From NCBI GenBank assembly GCA_965204875.1, contig OZ242020.1:310001-374000 (forward strand): a DNA stretch of 64,000 nucleotides. Direction: 5' to 3'. The notes below the pieces were generated by a model. The model was not told the origin of the DNA, did not search any database, and saw only the letters and a program-made list of their open reading frames with translations. Below, one piece after another: positions 16,515 to 24,625 of the stretch. The translations under genes were made by a program, and so were the position numbers. This stretch comes from Aldehydirespirator sp965204875. Its GTDB lineage: Bacteria; Actinomycetota; Acidimicrobiia; Acidimicrobiales; Aldehydirespiratoraceae. Each line of letters opens with the position of its first letter. Position 1 is the stretch's first letter.

Positions 16515-17807
16515 CTACCTACCGCCAATGATCATGCTTACCGTCTCGCCTGGGATAGCGCAATACAACAAAGCCGCCTCGACACGCCGCTCTACATCGG
16601 CGCGGGCGGCGTCGGCGGCGGCGCCGTAGGTGCCGTCCGCGGCGGCGCGGGCGGCGTCAACGGCGGCGCGGTCTACGCCGAGGGCGGCGGCGAAGGCGGC
16701 GGCGCGGGCGGCGTCCCTGGTGTCGTAGGCGGCGTCAACGACGGCGCTGGCGGCGTCGTAGGCGGCTAGGTTTACGCCGAGGACGGCGGCGAAGGCGGCG
16801 CGGCCAGCGGCGTAGGCGGCATCGCGGGCGACGCCGTAGGCGGCGGCGTAGGCGGCGGCGTAGGCGGCTTCGTCTACGCCAAGGGCGGCTACTTTGGCAT
16901 CGTAGGCGGCGGCGATGCCGCCTACGCGGATAGCGGCATCGTAGACGGCGTCGGCGGCGTCTACGGCGGCTGGGTCTACGCCGAGAGCGGCGGCGAAGGC
17001 GGCGTCGGCAGCGGCGTCAACGGCATCGGCGGCGGCGGCGAAGGCGGCGTCGGCGGCATCGAAAGCGGCTAGGTCTACGCCGAGGACGGCGGCAAGGTCT
17101 TCGAAGAGGGCGACATGGAAGGCGGCTGGGTCTACGCCGAGGGCGGTTACGTAGGCGGCGTGGCCAGCGGCGTCGGCGGCGGCTACTGTGGCGTCGTAGG
17201 CGGCGCGGCCAGCGTCGGCGGCGGTGCGCCGCGCGGCGTCTAGGGCGGCTTGGTCTACGCCGAGGACGGCGGCTACTTTGGCGTCGTAGGCGGCGTGGCC
17301 GGCGGCACCGATCTCGCCGCTCGGGTCGATCGGGTCCTCCAGCGTTTCTAGGTCGCTGCGAAGGTCGCCCTCGGCAAAGAACCCGAACATGCCAGGCGAG
17401 GGCGCTCTACCGCTCCCCTTATACATCATGGTCAGATCGAAGGCTTTATCGCAGAAACCGTCGCTGACGTATGAGCCTCCCACAGCGGCTTCGGTCACCG
17501 CTTCTTCTACAACGTCTACGGTTTCACTTACAGCGTCTTCGGTTTCACTTACAGCGTCTTCGGTTTCACTTACAGCGTCTTCGGTTTCTTCTACGGCGGC
17601 TTCGGTCACCGCTTCTTCGACGGCGGCTTCGGTTACCGCTTCTTCTACGGCGGTCTGAGCTTCGGTCACAGCGTCACCACCGCCGCAGCCGAGGAGCGCT
17701 ACAGCAAGCACCGCGGCGATCACGCCGAAGAACTGCCGATGCCACCGTGTCGAGCAGCCGAGGGCGTCCAGTGCCTCGGATCGTTCGTCGGGATCGAGGG
17801 TGGTCAT
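16515..17807 (-). CDS. Alanine-rich repeat lipoprotein of unknown function
   Basis: A 430-aa secreted lipoprotein: hydrophobic segment 28-40 and lipobox ALLGC with Cys41. Residues about 45-110 are an acidic repeat tract (EEAVTEAAVEE units, then EDAVSET three times). A short region with one Cys (GFCDKAF) follows. From about residue 165 to 420 the chain is alanine-dense with little else than D, V, Y, F and G, and carries seven copies of LGV(D/N)xAAxxAA, spaced irregularly by 26-50 residues. It ends with a second Cys (LLYCAIPG). The composition predicts long amphipathic or all-surface helices. RBS AAAGGA precedes the ATG. I recognise no family; the array could be adhesive, spacer-like or ice-binding-like, all speculative. 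Confidence 0.75.
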   Translation of the reverse strand: MTTLDPDERSEALDALGCSTRWHRQFFGVIAAVLAVALLGCGGGDAVTEAQTAVEEAVTEAAVEEAVTEAAVEETEDAVSETEDAVSETEDAVSETVDVVEEAVTEAAVGGSYVSDGFCDKAFDLTMMYKGSGRAPSPGMFGFFAEGDLRSDLETLEDPIDPSGEIGAAGHAAYDAKVAAVLGVDQAALDAARRTAADAGRAAYDATVAAADAAGHAAYVTALGVDPAAFHVALFEDLAAVLGVDLAAFDAADAAFAAAADAVDAAADAAFAAALGVDPAAVDAADAVYDAAIRVGGIAAAYDAKVAALGVDEAAYAAAYAAAYGVARDAAYAAGRAAFAAVLGVNLAAYDAASAVVDAAYDTRDAARAAAFAAALGVDRAAVDAARAAADGTYGAAADAARADVERRVEAALLYCAIPGETVSMIIGGR

Positions 17808-17911
17808 GGAGTCATCCTTTCTGAGCGCTAGTCGTCGTCGGTGTGCCAGCGGTAATCGTCGGGCAGGTCTTCACGCCGGACAGCTTGCGCAGGCTAACCG
17901 CGCGGCTCCGG

Positions 17912-17977
17912 GTCACGGGCGCAGGAAGCGTAACCCAGCTGCGCACGGCTGCGCATGGAATCGCAGCCGGAGGCCGC
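17912..17977 (+). repeat. Direct repeat, right copy (cassette boundary)
   Basis: Second copy of the 15681-15744 repeat, same orientation, ending 8 bp from the stop of the RfbH-like gene. Confidence 0.8.
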
Positions 17978-17985
17978 GGTGAGGG

Positions 17986-19191
17986 TCAGGTTGCGCCGGA
18001 GTGCTCGAAGAGGGCGTCGAGCTGCTCGCAGATGTAGCCCATGTGGTCGGCGTTGAGCCCGTGGTGCACCGGCAGCGACAGGGCCGTGTCCATGAGGCGA
18101 TCGCAGTTGGGCAGCCCCGTGGACGGGGCGCGGTGGTCGATGCCAGCGAAACCGGGCTGGCGCAGGATGTTGCCCGACCACACCATGCGCGTGGACACGC
18201 CTCTGGCGGCGAGGAACCGCTGCGCGCCGGAGCGGTCGAAGGGGGCGCCGGGGTCGATGGTGAAGCAGAACCTCATCCAGGTCGTGCCGGTCTCGGCAGT
18301 GGTGCGCGCCGCCGTGAGGTGCTCCCTGGTGGCGATGAAGTCGTCGAGGCGGCGCCAGTTGGCCCTGCGCTGCGCGTTGAATCCGTCGAGCTTGTCGAGC
18401 TGCACCAGCCCGTAGGCGGCGCTCAGCTCGTTGGGCTCGAAGTTGTAGCCGATCGTGTCGAACACGAACACCAGGTCATACGGGGTGCCGTCGGCCAGAG
18501 CCGCGAACCGGTCGTCGCGGCCCCGGCGCGAGCCGAACAGGTAGGACTCGCTGCGCCGACCCCAGCGCCGCAGCGACAGGGCCCGGTCGTGCAGTTCGGG
18601 GTCATCGATGCCCACCATCCCGCCGGTGCCGCCCGCGGTCATGGCATGCGAGCGGGCGAAGCTGGTGACGCCGATGTCGCTGCGCTCGCCCGTGCGGCGG
18701 CCGCGCTGGTAGCTGTCGAGCACGTCGCAGGAGTCCTCCACCACCTTCAGGCCGTGCGCGTCGGCGACGGCGCGCAGCACGTCCCAGTCCGGGCAGTTGC
18801 CGCACAGGTTCGGCACCAGGATCGCCCTGGTGCGCGGCCCCACGGCGGCGTCGACGGCGTCGGCGTCGATCTGGTAGGTGTCGACGGAAACGTCCACGAA
18901 CACCGGGACGATCCCGGACTGCACCATCGGCGCGATGTCGGTGGAGAAGGTCAGCGGTGACGTGATGATCTCGTCGCCGGGCCGCAGGTCCAGCAGGTCG
19001 ATGGCGATCCTCAGAGCCGAGGATCCAGAGTTGACCATCACCCCGAGCCGCTTCGACAGCTTCGCGGCCACACGCTCCTCCAGCGCCAGGGTGGCTTGCC
19101 CGATTTCGAGCCTCGGGTTGTCCCGCATCACCGCGACGACGGCCTCTATCTCACGCTCGTCATGCACCGCGCCAGCGGGTGGCAACTGCAT
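17986..19191 (-). CDS. RfbH/ColD-like PLP-dependent sugar 3-dehydratase (DegT/DnrJ/EryC1/StrS fold)
   Basis: 401-aa PLP enzyme of the sugar aminotransferase superfamily. The phosphate-binding NSGSSA (54-59) and ring-stacking/Asp153 region (EDSCDVL) are present. The Lys that normally forms the internal aldimine is His182 (SFARSHAMTAGG), the hallmark of 3-deoxysugar dehydratases such as ColD and RfbH. Further RfbH-like blocks are SGNILRQPGF and GYNFEPNELSAAYGLVQLDKL. The four cysteines holding the [2Fe-2S] centre in RfbH are absent (SYLFGSRRG in their place), as in ColD. SD AGGAG before the ATG. Likely makes a 3,6-dideoxyhexose intermediate for surface glycan; the nucleotide (GDP or CDP) is unknown. 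Confidence 0.8.
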   Translation of the reverse strand: MQLPPAGAVHDEREIEAVVAVMRDNPRLEIGQATLALEERVAAKLSKRLGVMVNSGSSALRIAIDLLDLRPGDEIITSPLTFSTDIAPMVQSGIVPVFVDVSVDTYQIDADAVDAAVGPRTRAILVPNLCGNCPDWDVLRAVADAHGLKVVEDSCDVLDSYQRGRRTGERSDIGVTSFARSHAMTAGGTGGMVGIDDPELHDRALSLRRWGRRSESYLFGSRRGRDDRFAALADGTPYDLVFVFDTIGYNFEPNELSAAYGLVQLDKLDGFNAQRRANWRRLDDFIATREHLTAARTTAETGTTWMRFCFTIDPGAPFDRSGAQRFLAARGVSTRMVWSGNILRQPGFAGIDHRAPSTGLPNCDRLMDTALSLPVHHGLNADHMGYICEQLDALFEHSGAT

Positions 19192-19259
19192 CCGGTGCTC
19201 CTAACGCGTCCGGTGTGAGCGCACGAGCGCGCCGGCGGCACCCGCGCGAGCCGCCTGCG

Positions 19260-19265
19260 TAGGCT
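19260..19265 (+). promoter_or_regulatory. TAGGCT -10 box upstream of csaB-like gene
   Basis: TAnnnT hexamer 7 nt before ATG 19273, which opens a 37-codon leader frame. Confidence 0.45.
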
Positions 19266-19272
19266 ACTTCAC

Positions 19273-19386
19273 ATGACGGCGCAGCCCCGCCGGCGACCCC
19301 GGCACCAGCCGGCGGGCACCATCGGACAACCCCCGACACGCCCGCGCTCGCGTACCGCCGGCAGCAGTTCCCGGCGCTGTACATGA
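19273..19386 (+). CDS. Possible 37-aa leader ORF coupled to the pyruvyl transferase
   Basis: An ATG directly behind a leaderless-type promoter begins a 37-codon frame rich in Arg, Pro and Ser whose TGA overlaps the next ATG (ATGA). The peptide has no recognisable fold; it may serve to bring ribosomes to the pyruvyl transferase start, which lacks its own Shine-Dalgarno sequence. Could be fortuitous. Confidence 0.35.
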   Translation: MTAQPRRRPRHQPAGTIGQPPTRPRSRTAGSSSRRCT

Positions 19387-20468
19387 CCCGGCGGGTCGCT
19401 CTTGCCGGTTGGTTCGGCTCTGACAACCTTGGCGACGAGCTGATCCTGCGGTCGCTGGTGCAGGACCTGCGGGTCCGCGGCGTGGAGCCAATCGCGATCA
19501 CCATCGACGCGGCCCGGACCGGGCGCTACCACGGGATCGAGTCGGTGACCCATCGCGGCCCGCGACAGTCGCAGGCCCTGCGGCGCCTGCTGCGCGACGT
19601 CGACGGCTTGGCCATCGCCGGCGGGGTGATCCAGTCCGAGACCTCGCCGTGGAACATCCCCTTCCACACCTCGCGCCTGCGCGCCGCCGCGGCGGGGCTG
19701 CCGATGGCTGCGGTGGGGATGGGGGTCGGACACGTGCGCGGCCCGGTCGGTCGCAGCCTCAGCCGCAGGTCGCTGAGACGCCTGGGCCGCATCGTGGTGC
19801 GCGACGCCGACTCGGCGCGGCGGCTGCACGACCTGGGCCTCGACGCTGCGGTCGTCGGCGCGGATCCCGTGACAGCGCTAGACCCGGCGCCCGTCGAGCC
19901 GGCCGACACGATGTGCGTGATACTGCGGCCCGCCAACCGCAGGGGCCCGCGCACCGCGGCCGGAAAGGCCCGTAGCGCGACGCGCCAGACCGCCGCCATC
20001 GACCGCATGGCCCGCGCCGTCGAAGCGGCCGCGGCCGCGACCGGCCTGGCGCCCCGCTTCGTCGCCTTCCAGGCCGGCCGCGACGGTCCGCTGCACCAAG
20101 AGGTCGCCCGGCGGCTCACCACTGCGGCCGAGGTGGTGACACCCACAGTGGGCACCGTCCTCGAAGAGGTGGGGCGCAGCCGCCTGGTGGTCACGATGCG
20201 CTACCACGGCGCGGTGGCTGCCCTGCTGCACGACCGCGCCGCGGTGCTGCTCAACTACTCGCCGAAGATGGCGTCACTGGCGGCCGAGGCAGGCGGGTGG
20301 GCCGGCCTGTGCGACGACACCGGCAGCCTGGACGCCGGGCACCTCAGCAGCGCCGCCACCGACGCCCTGGCCGCCCGCAGCCGCGCCGCGGAGGCCCTGG
20401 GAGCGCTGCGGGGCCGCCTGACCGCCAACGAAGCCGCCCTCGACTACCTCGCTGCCGTTGGAAGCTGA
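19383..20468 (+). CDS. Polysaccharide pyruvyl transferase family protein (CsaB-like)
   Basis: 361-aa member of the polysaccharide pyruvyl transferase family, which transfers pyruvate from phosphoenolpyruvate to cell-wall or exopolysaccharide sugars as a ketal. N-terminal GWFGSDNLGDELIL and C-terminal TMRYHGAVAALLH are the two hallmark motifs; GGVIQSETS and VGMGVGHV follow the family pattern. It overlaps the following membrane-protein gene by 11 bp and probably forms an operon with it. In some bacteria the product anchors S-layer proteins; here no SLH protein is visible in the window. Confidence 0.82.
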   Translation: MTRRVALAGWFGSDNLGDELILRSLVQDLRVRGVEPIAITIDAARTGRYHGIESVTHRGPRQSQALRRLLRDVDGLAIAGGVIQSETSPWNIPFHTSRLRAAAAGLPMAAVGMGVGHVRGPVGRSLSRRSLRRLGRIVVRDADSARRLHDLGLDAAVVGADPVTALDPAPVEPADTMCVILRPANRRGPRTAAGKARSATRQTAAIDRMARAVEAAAAATGLAPRFVAFQAGRDGPLHQEVARRLTTAAEVVTPTVGTVLEEVGRSRLVVTMRYHGAVAALLHDRAAVLLNYSPKMASLAAEAGGWAGLCDDTGSLDAGHLSSAATDALAARSRAAEALGALRGRLTANEAALDYLAAVGS

Positions 20469-21405
20469 GCCCACACCCTCGCCCACACGCCGCCGGCGAG
20501 CCGCGACCGTGGCACGCATCGTCTACCTCACGGCGGTGGCCGGCGCGGTCACGTGGCTGGCCGCAAGCCGCTCCGGCGAGGCGGCGGTCCTGCTGAGAGA
20601 GGCCCGGGCCCCGGTTGTCGCAGCAGCGTTGGCAGCGACCTTCGGCCTCATCGCCCTGACCGCGCGGTTCTGGGCGGTGAGCCTGCGCATGCTCGGCCAC
20701 GAGGCACAGCTGCGGCGACTGATCGAGGCGACGGCGAGAGCCCTGCCCGCCCGCTACGTGCCCGCGGGGTTGAGCTACCCGGCGGCGCGCATCGCGCTGC
20801 TGCGATCCGGCGGCCTGGGACTCGCCCCCCTGACGGTCACCGCCACCCTCGAGATGGTGCTGCGCCCGGCCGTGGCGCTCACGCTGGGGATGGTACTGCT
20901 GGCCCTGTCGGGCACCCTGGACGCCGCGCCTGCCTGGGCCGCGGCGATCGTTGCCGTCGCGACCGCGGCGATCTCGCCCGCGCTCGGGGGCAGGGTGCTG
21001 TCACGCCTGGCGGAGCGGCGCGGCACCGAGCTCACCGTCACCTGGGGCGGCCTGGCCCGGCTGGCCGGCAGCGAGGCCCTCTACTGGTCGTGGGCCGCGG
21101 CGACTTTCGTGCTGTACCTGCGGGCCTTCCCCTCCGCCGACGGCTACGGCCCGCTGCTCGCCGCGGGAGCGTTCATGGTGGCGTGGGCGATCGGGTTCCT
21201 GGCAGTCTTCGCGCCCCAGGGCATCGGCGTGGCCGAGATCAGCCTGGTCGGGCTGCTTGCCGCCGGCGACGGCGCGAGCGTCTCGCTGGCGCTGGTGGTC
21301 GGCGGCTACCGGCTGGTGCAGGCCGCACGCGACGCTATGGCGGCCGCGGCGGCGGAGGTCATCGCCAGGCGTCGAGCTCGGCGAGGATCTGCTCCGACGG
21401 GCTGA
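20458..21405 (+). CDS. Lysylphosphatidylglycerol synthase transmembrane-type protein (UPF0104/YbhN-like)
   Basis: 315-aa multi-pass membrane protein, with hydrophobic segments from about residue 20 to the end of the LPG_synthase_TM region. The conserved Gly-rich block AVFAPQGIGVAEISLVGLLAAG is typical of this flippase/transport-like family found beside glycan genes. The TTG at 20458 overlaps the pyruvyl transferase by 11 bp; no better start is in frame nearby. The last 47 bp overlap, tail to tail, the UDP-GlcNAc 2-epimerase gene on the other strand. A role in moving a lipid-linked intermediate is a guess from context. Confidence 0.75.
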   Translation: MEAEPTPSPTRRRRAATVARIVYLTAVAGAVTWLAASRSGEAAVLLREARAPVVAAALAATFGLIALTARFWAVSLRMLGHEAQLRRLIEATARALPARYVPAGLSYPAARIALLRSGGLGLAPLTVTATLEMVLRPAVALTLGMVLLALSGTLDAAPAWAAAIVAVATAAISPALGGRVLSRLAERRGTELTVTWGGLARLAGSEALYWSWAAATFVLYLRAFPSADGYGPLLAAGAFMVAWAIGFLAVFAPQGIGVAEISLVGLLAAGDGASVSLALVVGGYRLVQAARDAMAAAAAEVIARRRARRGSAPTG

Positions 21406-22456
21406 CCTCGGGCATCCGCGGAGCCCGCCGGTACCGCTGGGGATCGCGCAGGAACTCTTCGAGGATCCCGCGGTCATAGCGTCCGAGCACCACGTTCTCG
21501 CCCAACCCGTCGGGCCTGCCGGTGCGGCCGCACCACAGCAGCGTGGGCACGCCCAGCGCCGCGCACTCCTCCTGGATCGAGCCGCCGTCGGTGATGACGA
21601 AGGGAGCGTCGGCCACCATGGCCAGGAACTCCTGGCGCGGCGCCAGCGGCACCAACTCGGCGCCGGCGGACTCCAGCCGGCGCCGGGGCTCCCCCGCCAG
21701 CGCCCTCTCGGTGGGACCGTGCAGCACCCACCGCACCGGCATCTCGGCCGCGAGCGCCTCCACGGCGTCCACGAGGTGCTCGCGCCGCGCCCGGCGGTGG
21801 ATGTTCTCCACCCGGTGCATCGTGACGATCACCGGTGCCTCCCCCTCAGCACCGCCGGGGGTGCCCTGCGTGCCGAGCCCGCCGTCGACGGCTTCCTTGA
21901 CCGACTCGAGCACGGTGTTGTGGGGCTGCTCGACGATCTTGGCCCGCACCCCCGAGCGGCGCAGGTTCTCGGCGGCGACAGGTCCGGGGGCGAACAGCAC
22001 GTCGGCGAGCCGCGGCACCACCACCCGCATGATCTCCTCGGGGAACGGATGCAGGAGTCGATGCGTTTTCAGTCCGGACTCGACATGGGCCACCGCGAGG
22101 CCGGCACGCTTGGCCATCAGCGTGCTCAGCAGCGTGGTCGGCGTGTCACCGTGCACGACACACACGCCGCCGTGGCCTGCGAACACCTCGCGGCGGAGCC
22201 TCGACCGCGAGAGCAGCAGGAGCCGCGACAGTCCCAGCGCCCACCAGAGGGCCTGCGGGATCGACTCCACGTCGCGCGCGCCGCCCATCTGCAGGTCGGG
22301 ATCGCGCAGGCCGAACTCGCGGCGGTACACCCCGGCCAGCCGTGCGTGCTGTCCCGAGTCGATAAGCCGGTATTGCGTGCCGGACTCGTCCATCAGCCGC
22401 AGCAGCGGCACCATCTTGATGTACTGCGCCTTGGTGCCGATGAAGACGTGGATCAT
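21359..22456 (-). CDS. UDP-N-acetylglucosamine 2-epimerase family protein
   Basis: GT-B-fold enzyme interconverting UDP-GlcNAc and UDP-ManNAc. 365 aa. Motifs: HGDTPTTLLSTLMAKRAG and AHVESGLKTH in the N-terminal lobe, VTMHRVENI before the UDP site, and ITDGGSIQEECAALGVPTLLW in the C-terminal lobe. Start ATG 22456 with SD GAGGA, 9 bp downstream of the glycosyltransferase stop, so the two form an operon. The product would supply ManNAc or ManNAcA for envelope polysaccharide. It converges with, and overlaps by 47 bp, the membrane-protein gene. Confidence 0.88.
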   Translation of the reverse strand: MIHVFIGTKAQYIKMVPLLRLMDESGTQYRLIDSGQHARLAGVYRREFGLRDPDLQMGGARDVESIPQALWWALGLSRLLLLSRSRLRREVFAGHGGVCVVHGDTPTTLLSTLMAKRAGLAVAHVESGLKTHRLLHPFPEEIMRVVVPRLADVLFAPGPVAAENLRRSGVRAKIVEQPHNTVLESVKEAVDGGLGTQGTPGGAEGEAPVIVTMHRVENIHRRARREHLVDAVEALAAEMPVRWVLHGPTERALAGEPRRRLESAGAELVPLAPRQEFLAMVADAPFVITDGGSIQEECAALGVPTLLWCGRTGRPDGLGENVVLGRYDRGILEEFLRDPQRYRRAPRMPEVSPSEQILAELDAWR

Positions 22457-22465
22457 GGGTCGTCC

Positions 22466-23629
22466 TCAGCCGTGGCGGCGAGCGTGCTCGACAGCAGGAT
22501 CGCCGGACGCCGGGGGCGCGGCGGGGCCGGGACCGTCTCCCTGGCGCTCGGTCACGTCCGCGGGCAAGACCCGCCGCACGGGCCGCGACACTTGCACCAC
22601 CAGATCGGCGAGCAGGCCCAGCACCAGCAGGCCCGCGGTCGCGAAACCCAGCAGGAGCGTGTTGCTTGCGACTCGCAGGCCCTTGTCGGCCAGATCGAAG
22701 CCCAGCTTGGCCACGAACGCCGCGCCGAACGCTGCCGCAAGGGGCACCAGCACGCGCAGCGGATCGTAGGAGAGCATCATCCTGATCACCTGCAGAACGT
22801 ACCGGCGCGTGTCCGCCCACCAGCGGAACTTCGACCGCCCCGCCCTCGACTCATATGAGATCGGCACATACCTCACGCTGTAGCCGTTCATCAGGAAGGC
22901 CAGCGTGATCGTGGTGACGCAGGAGAACCCATCGGGAAGGCGGTCGATGAACTGCATCACCGGCTCGCGACGCATGGCACGGAAGCCGGAGTTGAGATCG
23001 GGGATACGCGTGCGGGTCAGATACGACGCCAACCGGCGGACGAACCACTTCATCGGCACGCGCAGCGCCTTCATGGAGCCCTTCTCGCTGTCACGGGCGC
23101 CGACGACTTGATCGGCGTCGCCGAGCGCGTCCACGAGGGCCGGGATCTCGTGGTTGGGGTAGGTCATGTCCGCGTCGGTCCAGACAATGACGCGGCCCCG
23201 GGCGGCCCGCGTGCCGATGCGCCGGGCCGCACCGACGCCCAGGTTGCGAGCCGAGGTCAGCAGGCGCACGCCCGCGTGGCCGAGGGCGACATCGCCGGAG
23301 CCGTCGGTCGAGCCATCGTCGACTACGAGCAGCTCCCAGCGATGCCGCGATGCCCGCAGCGCGGAGGTGATCCGGCTGATCTCCCGGTCCAGGTGCTCCG
23401 ACTCGTTGTACACGGGAAGCACAACGCTCACATCAACATCGCTCAAGCCGACGCCGCCGACAGCATCGTCACTCAAGCCAACACCGCCCACACCAACATC
23501 ACCGACAGCATCGTCGCCCAAGCCAACATCGCTCACACCAACATCGCCCGAAGCAAGGCCGCTCGCATTGAGACCATGTTCGCCGGCAGAGGGGTCTTCG
23601 CCGCGCCCGTCGAGAGAACCGCCCGCCAT
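22466..23629 (-). CDS. Family 2 glycosyltransferase with repetitive N-terminal extension
   Basis: Membrane-associated GT2, close to polyprenol-phosphate glycosyltransferases. The fold begins at about residue 64 (DVSVVLPVYNESEHL) with LLVVDDGSTDGS and WTDADMTYP (the DxD metal site). Two C-terminal hydrophobic helices span about 290-355. Residues 15-63 are Gly/Val/Asp repeats (DVGVSDVGLGDDAVG-type). They are probably translated, because a TAGGCT box lies 7 nt before the ATG at 23629. First gene of the GT2/epimerase operon. It likely loads a sugar onto a lipid carrier; the donor is unknown. Confidence 0.85.
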   Translation of the reverse strand: MAGGSLDGRGEDPSAGEHGLNASGLASGDVGVSDVGLGDDAVGDVGVGGVGLSDDAVGGVGLSDVDVSVVLPVYNESEHLDREISRITSALRASRHRWELLVVDDGSTDGSGDVALGHAGVRLLTSARNLGVGAARRIGTRAARGRVIVWTDADMTYPNHEIPALVDALGDADQVVGARDSEKGSMKALRVPMKWFVRRLASYLTRTRIPDLNSGFRAMRREPVMQFIDRLPDGFSCVTTITLAFLMNGYSVRYVPISYESRAGRSKFRWWADTRRYVLQVIRMMLSYDPLRVLVPLAAAFGAAFVAKLGFDLADKGLRVASNTLLLGFATAGLLVLGLLADLVVQVSRPVRRVLPADVTERQGDGPGPAAPPASGDPAVEHARRHG

Positions 23630-23636
23630 GGGCCGA

Positions 23637-23642
23637 AGCCTA
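23637..23642 (-). promoter_or_regulatory. TAGGCT -10 box, leaderless promoter of the GT2 gene
   Basis: TAnnnT hexamer 7 nt before the ATG at 23629. It fixes the start upstream of the repeat-coded extension. Confidence 0.5.
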
Positions 23643-23801
23643 CGCCGCCGCGCCGAGCGCTCTGGGAAGCACGCGGCCGGATGAAGACGCCTCGCGGGCG
23701 CTCAAGCCCAACCCGGTTCGTGAGTTCAGCCTTCGCTGGTGCGCCGCTCTGCGAGGTCGCCTCGCAGGGGCCGACGCCGGGCACCCGGACGGGTCGCGGG
23801 T

Positions 23802-24287
23802 TCAGCCTTCGGCGGCGCGTCTCAGCGGCACGACCACGCCACCGGCCTCGCCGTTGGTCGCAGACCGCGGGTGCAGCACGCGAACGTTGGAGTGGCCCGC
23901 AGCAAGGGAGCGCCGCCGCAGCGCCGTGGTGCAGACGAAAGCGAGGATCGCCAGATCAGCGAGCACATGCATGGCCAGCGCGGCCACCCCCAGCGTGGGC
24001 ACCGCCGCCAGCGAGGCCAGGGCCGTGATGACCAGCGTGGCCATCACCCCGCGGCGCCGGGCCATCGCCTCCTGCGAGGTGCGGGGCGCCACCAGCCGGA
24101 CCCCCGTGCCGGCCGTGCGCATCCGGCTGCGAAGCTCGACGCCCGGACGGGCCAGGGCACCCAGAGCGCGGCTGAATGAGTGCATGCTCTCAGATTGCGA
24201 CGGTGCCGAGCGGCTCTCGCGCAACCACACAAGGAAGTACAGGAGCCATGCACCCGCAAGGGCAGCCAGCACGATGAGAGTCATCAT
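23802..24287 (-). CDS. SepX/GlpR-like membrane protein of the division machinery
   Basis: 161-aa membrane protein. One N-terminal transmembrane helix (MMTLIVLAALAGAWLLYFL) is followed by WLRES and a cytosolic stretch HSFSRALGAL, then RRR and a pair of hydrophobic helices at about residues 80-122, and a short tail. This layout and the GAWxxYxxxxWLR...FSxA pattern match SepX (Streptomyces) and GlpR (corynebacteria). GlpR is the membrane receptor of the gephyrin/MoeA-like FtsZ-binding protein Glp. A MoeA homologue lies in the same strand cluster (26299-27546), and in mycobacteria the same two families are near neighbours. ATG 24287 is chosen at the membrane helix; the frame is open 23 codons further. 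No clear SD. Confidence 0.6.
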   Translation of the reverse strand: MMTLIVLAALAGAWLLYFLVWLRESRSAPSQSESMHSFSRALGALARPGVELRSRMRTAGTGVRLVAPRTSQEAMARRRGVMATLVITALASLAAVPTLGVAALAMHVLADLAILAFVCTTALRRRSLAAGHSNVRVLHPRSATNGEAGGVVVPLRRAAEG

Positions 24288-24625
24288 CAGAAAGCACCCG
24301 CTGCCGACGTGGCGGCACCGCCGGAACCGCTGCCGGCAAGCAGCACCCGCCCGCAAGGGCGCGCTGAGACTCGATGCATCACGGAATCACCGGGCACTCG
24401 CTCACTTATCGGAAGGCCCTCAAAGCCCGCCTCCGGCCAGTTTCCACACAGCTCTCGCTTCCCAGACTGCTTGCCCAGATCGCTTGTATCCAGCTCGCCT
24501 GTGCACAGATCGCCCTGTATACGGGATCGCCCGGACTCAAGTTGCGGTTCTAATGAGTTTGTCACAGAACCGCAACCTTGTGGTGGATCCCATGTTGAGA
24601 CCGGCCATCGAGAGGCGCCTGCCGC
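24288..24625. other. 338-bp gap between moaC and the SepX-like gene
   Basis: No convincing coding frame. Lower in GC than its flanks. Holds the 11-bp inverted repeat at 24541-24576 and a doubled CAGATCGC motif (around 24476-24520). Presumably contains the promoter of the SepX-like gene. Confidence 0.6.
24541..24576. promoter_or_regulatory. Perfect 11-bp inverted repeat (operator or terminator)
   Basis: GTTGCGGTTCT and AGAACCGCAAC separated by 14 nt, 50 bp beyond the moaC stop. No T-tract follows on the minus strand, so a protein-binding site is as likely as a terminator. Confidence 0.5.

Noticed and set aside
20951..22858. 635-aa plus-strand frame
   Set aside because: It is antisense to the epimerase and GT2 and out of frame with the membrane protein; composition is Arg/Pro/Ser-rich without motifs.
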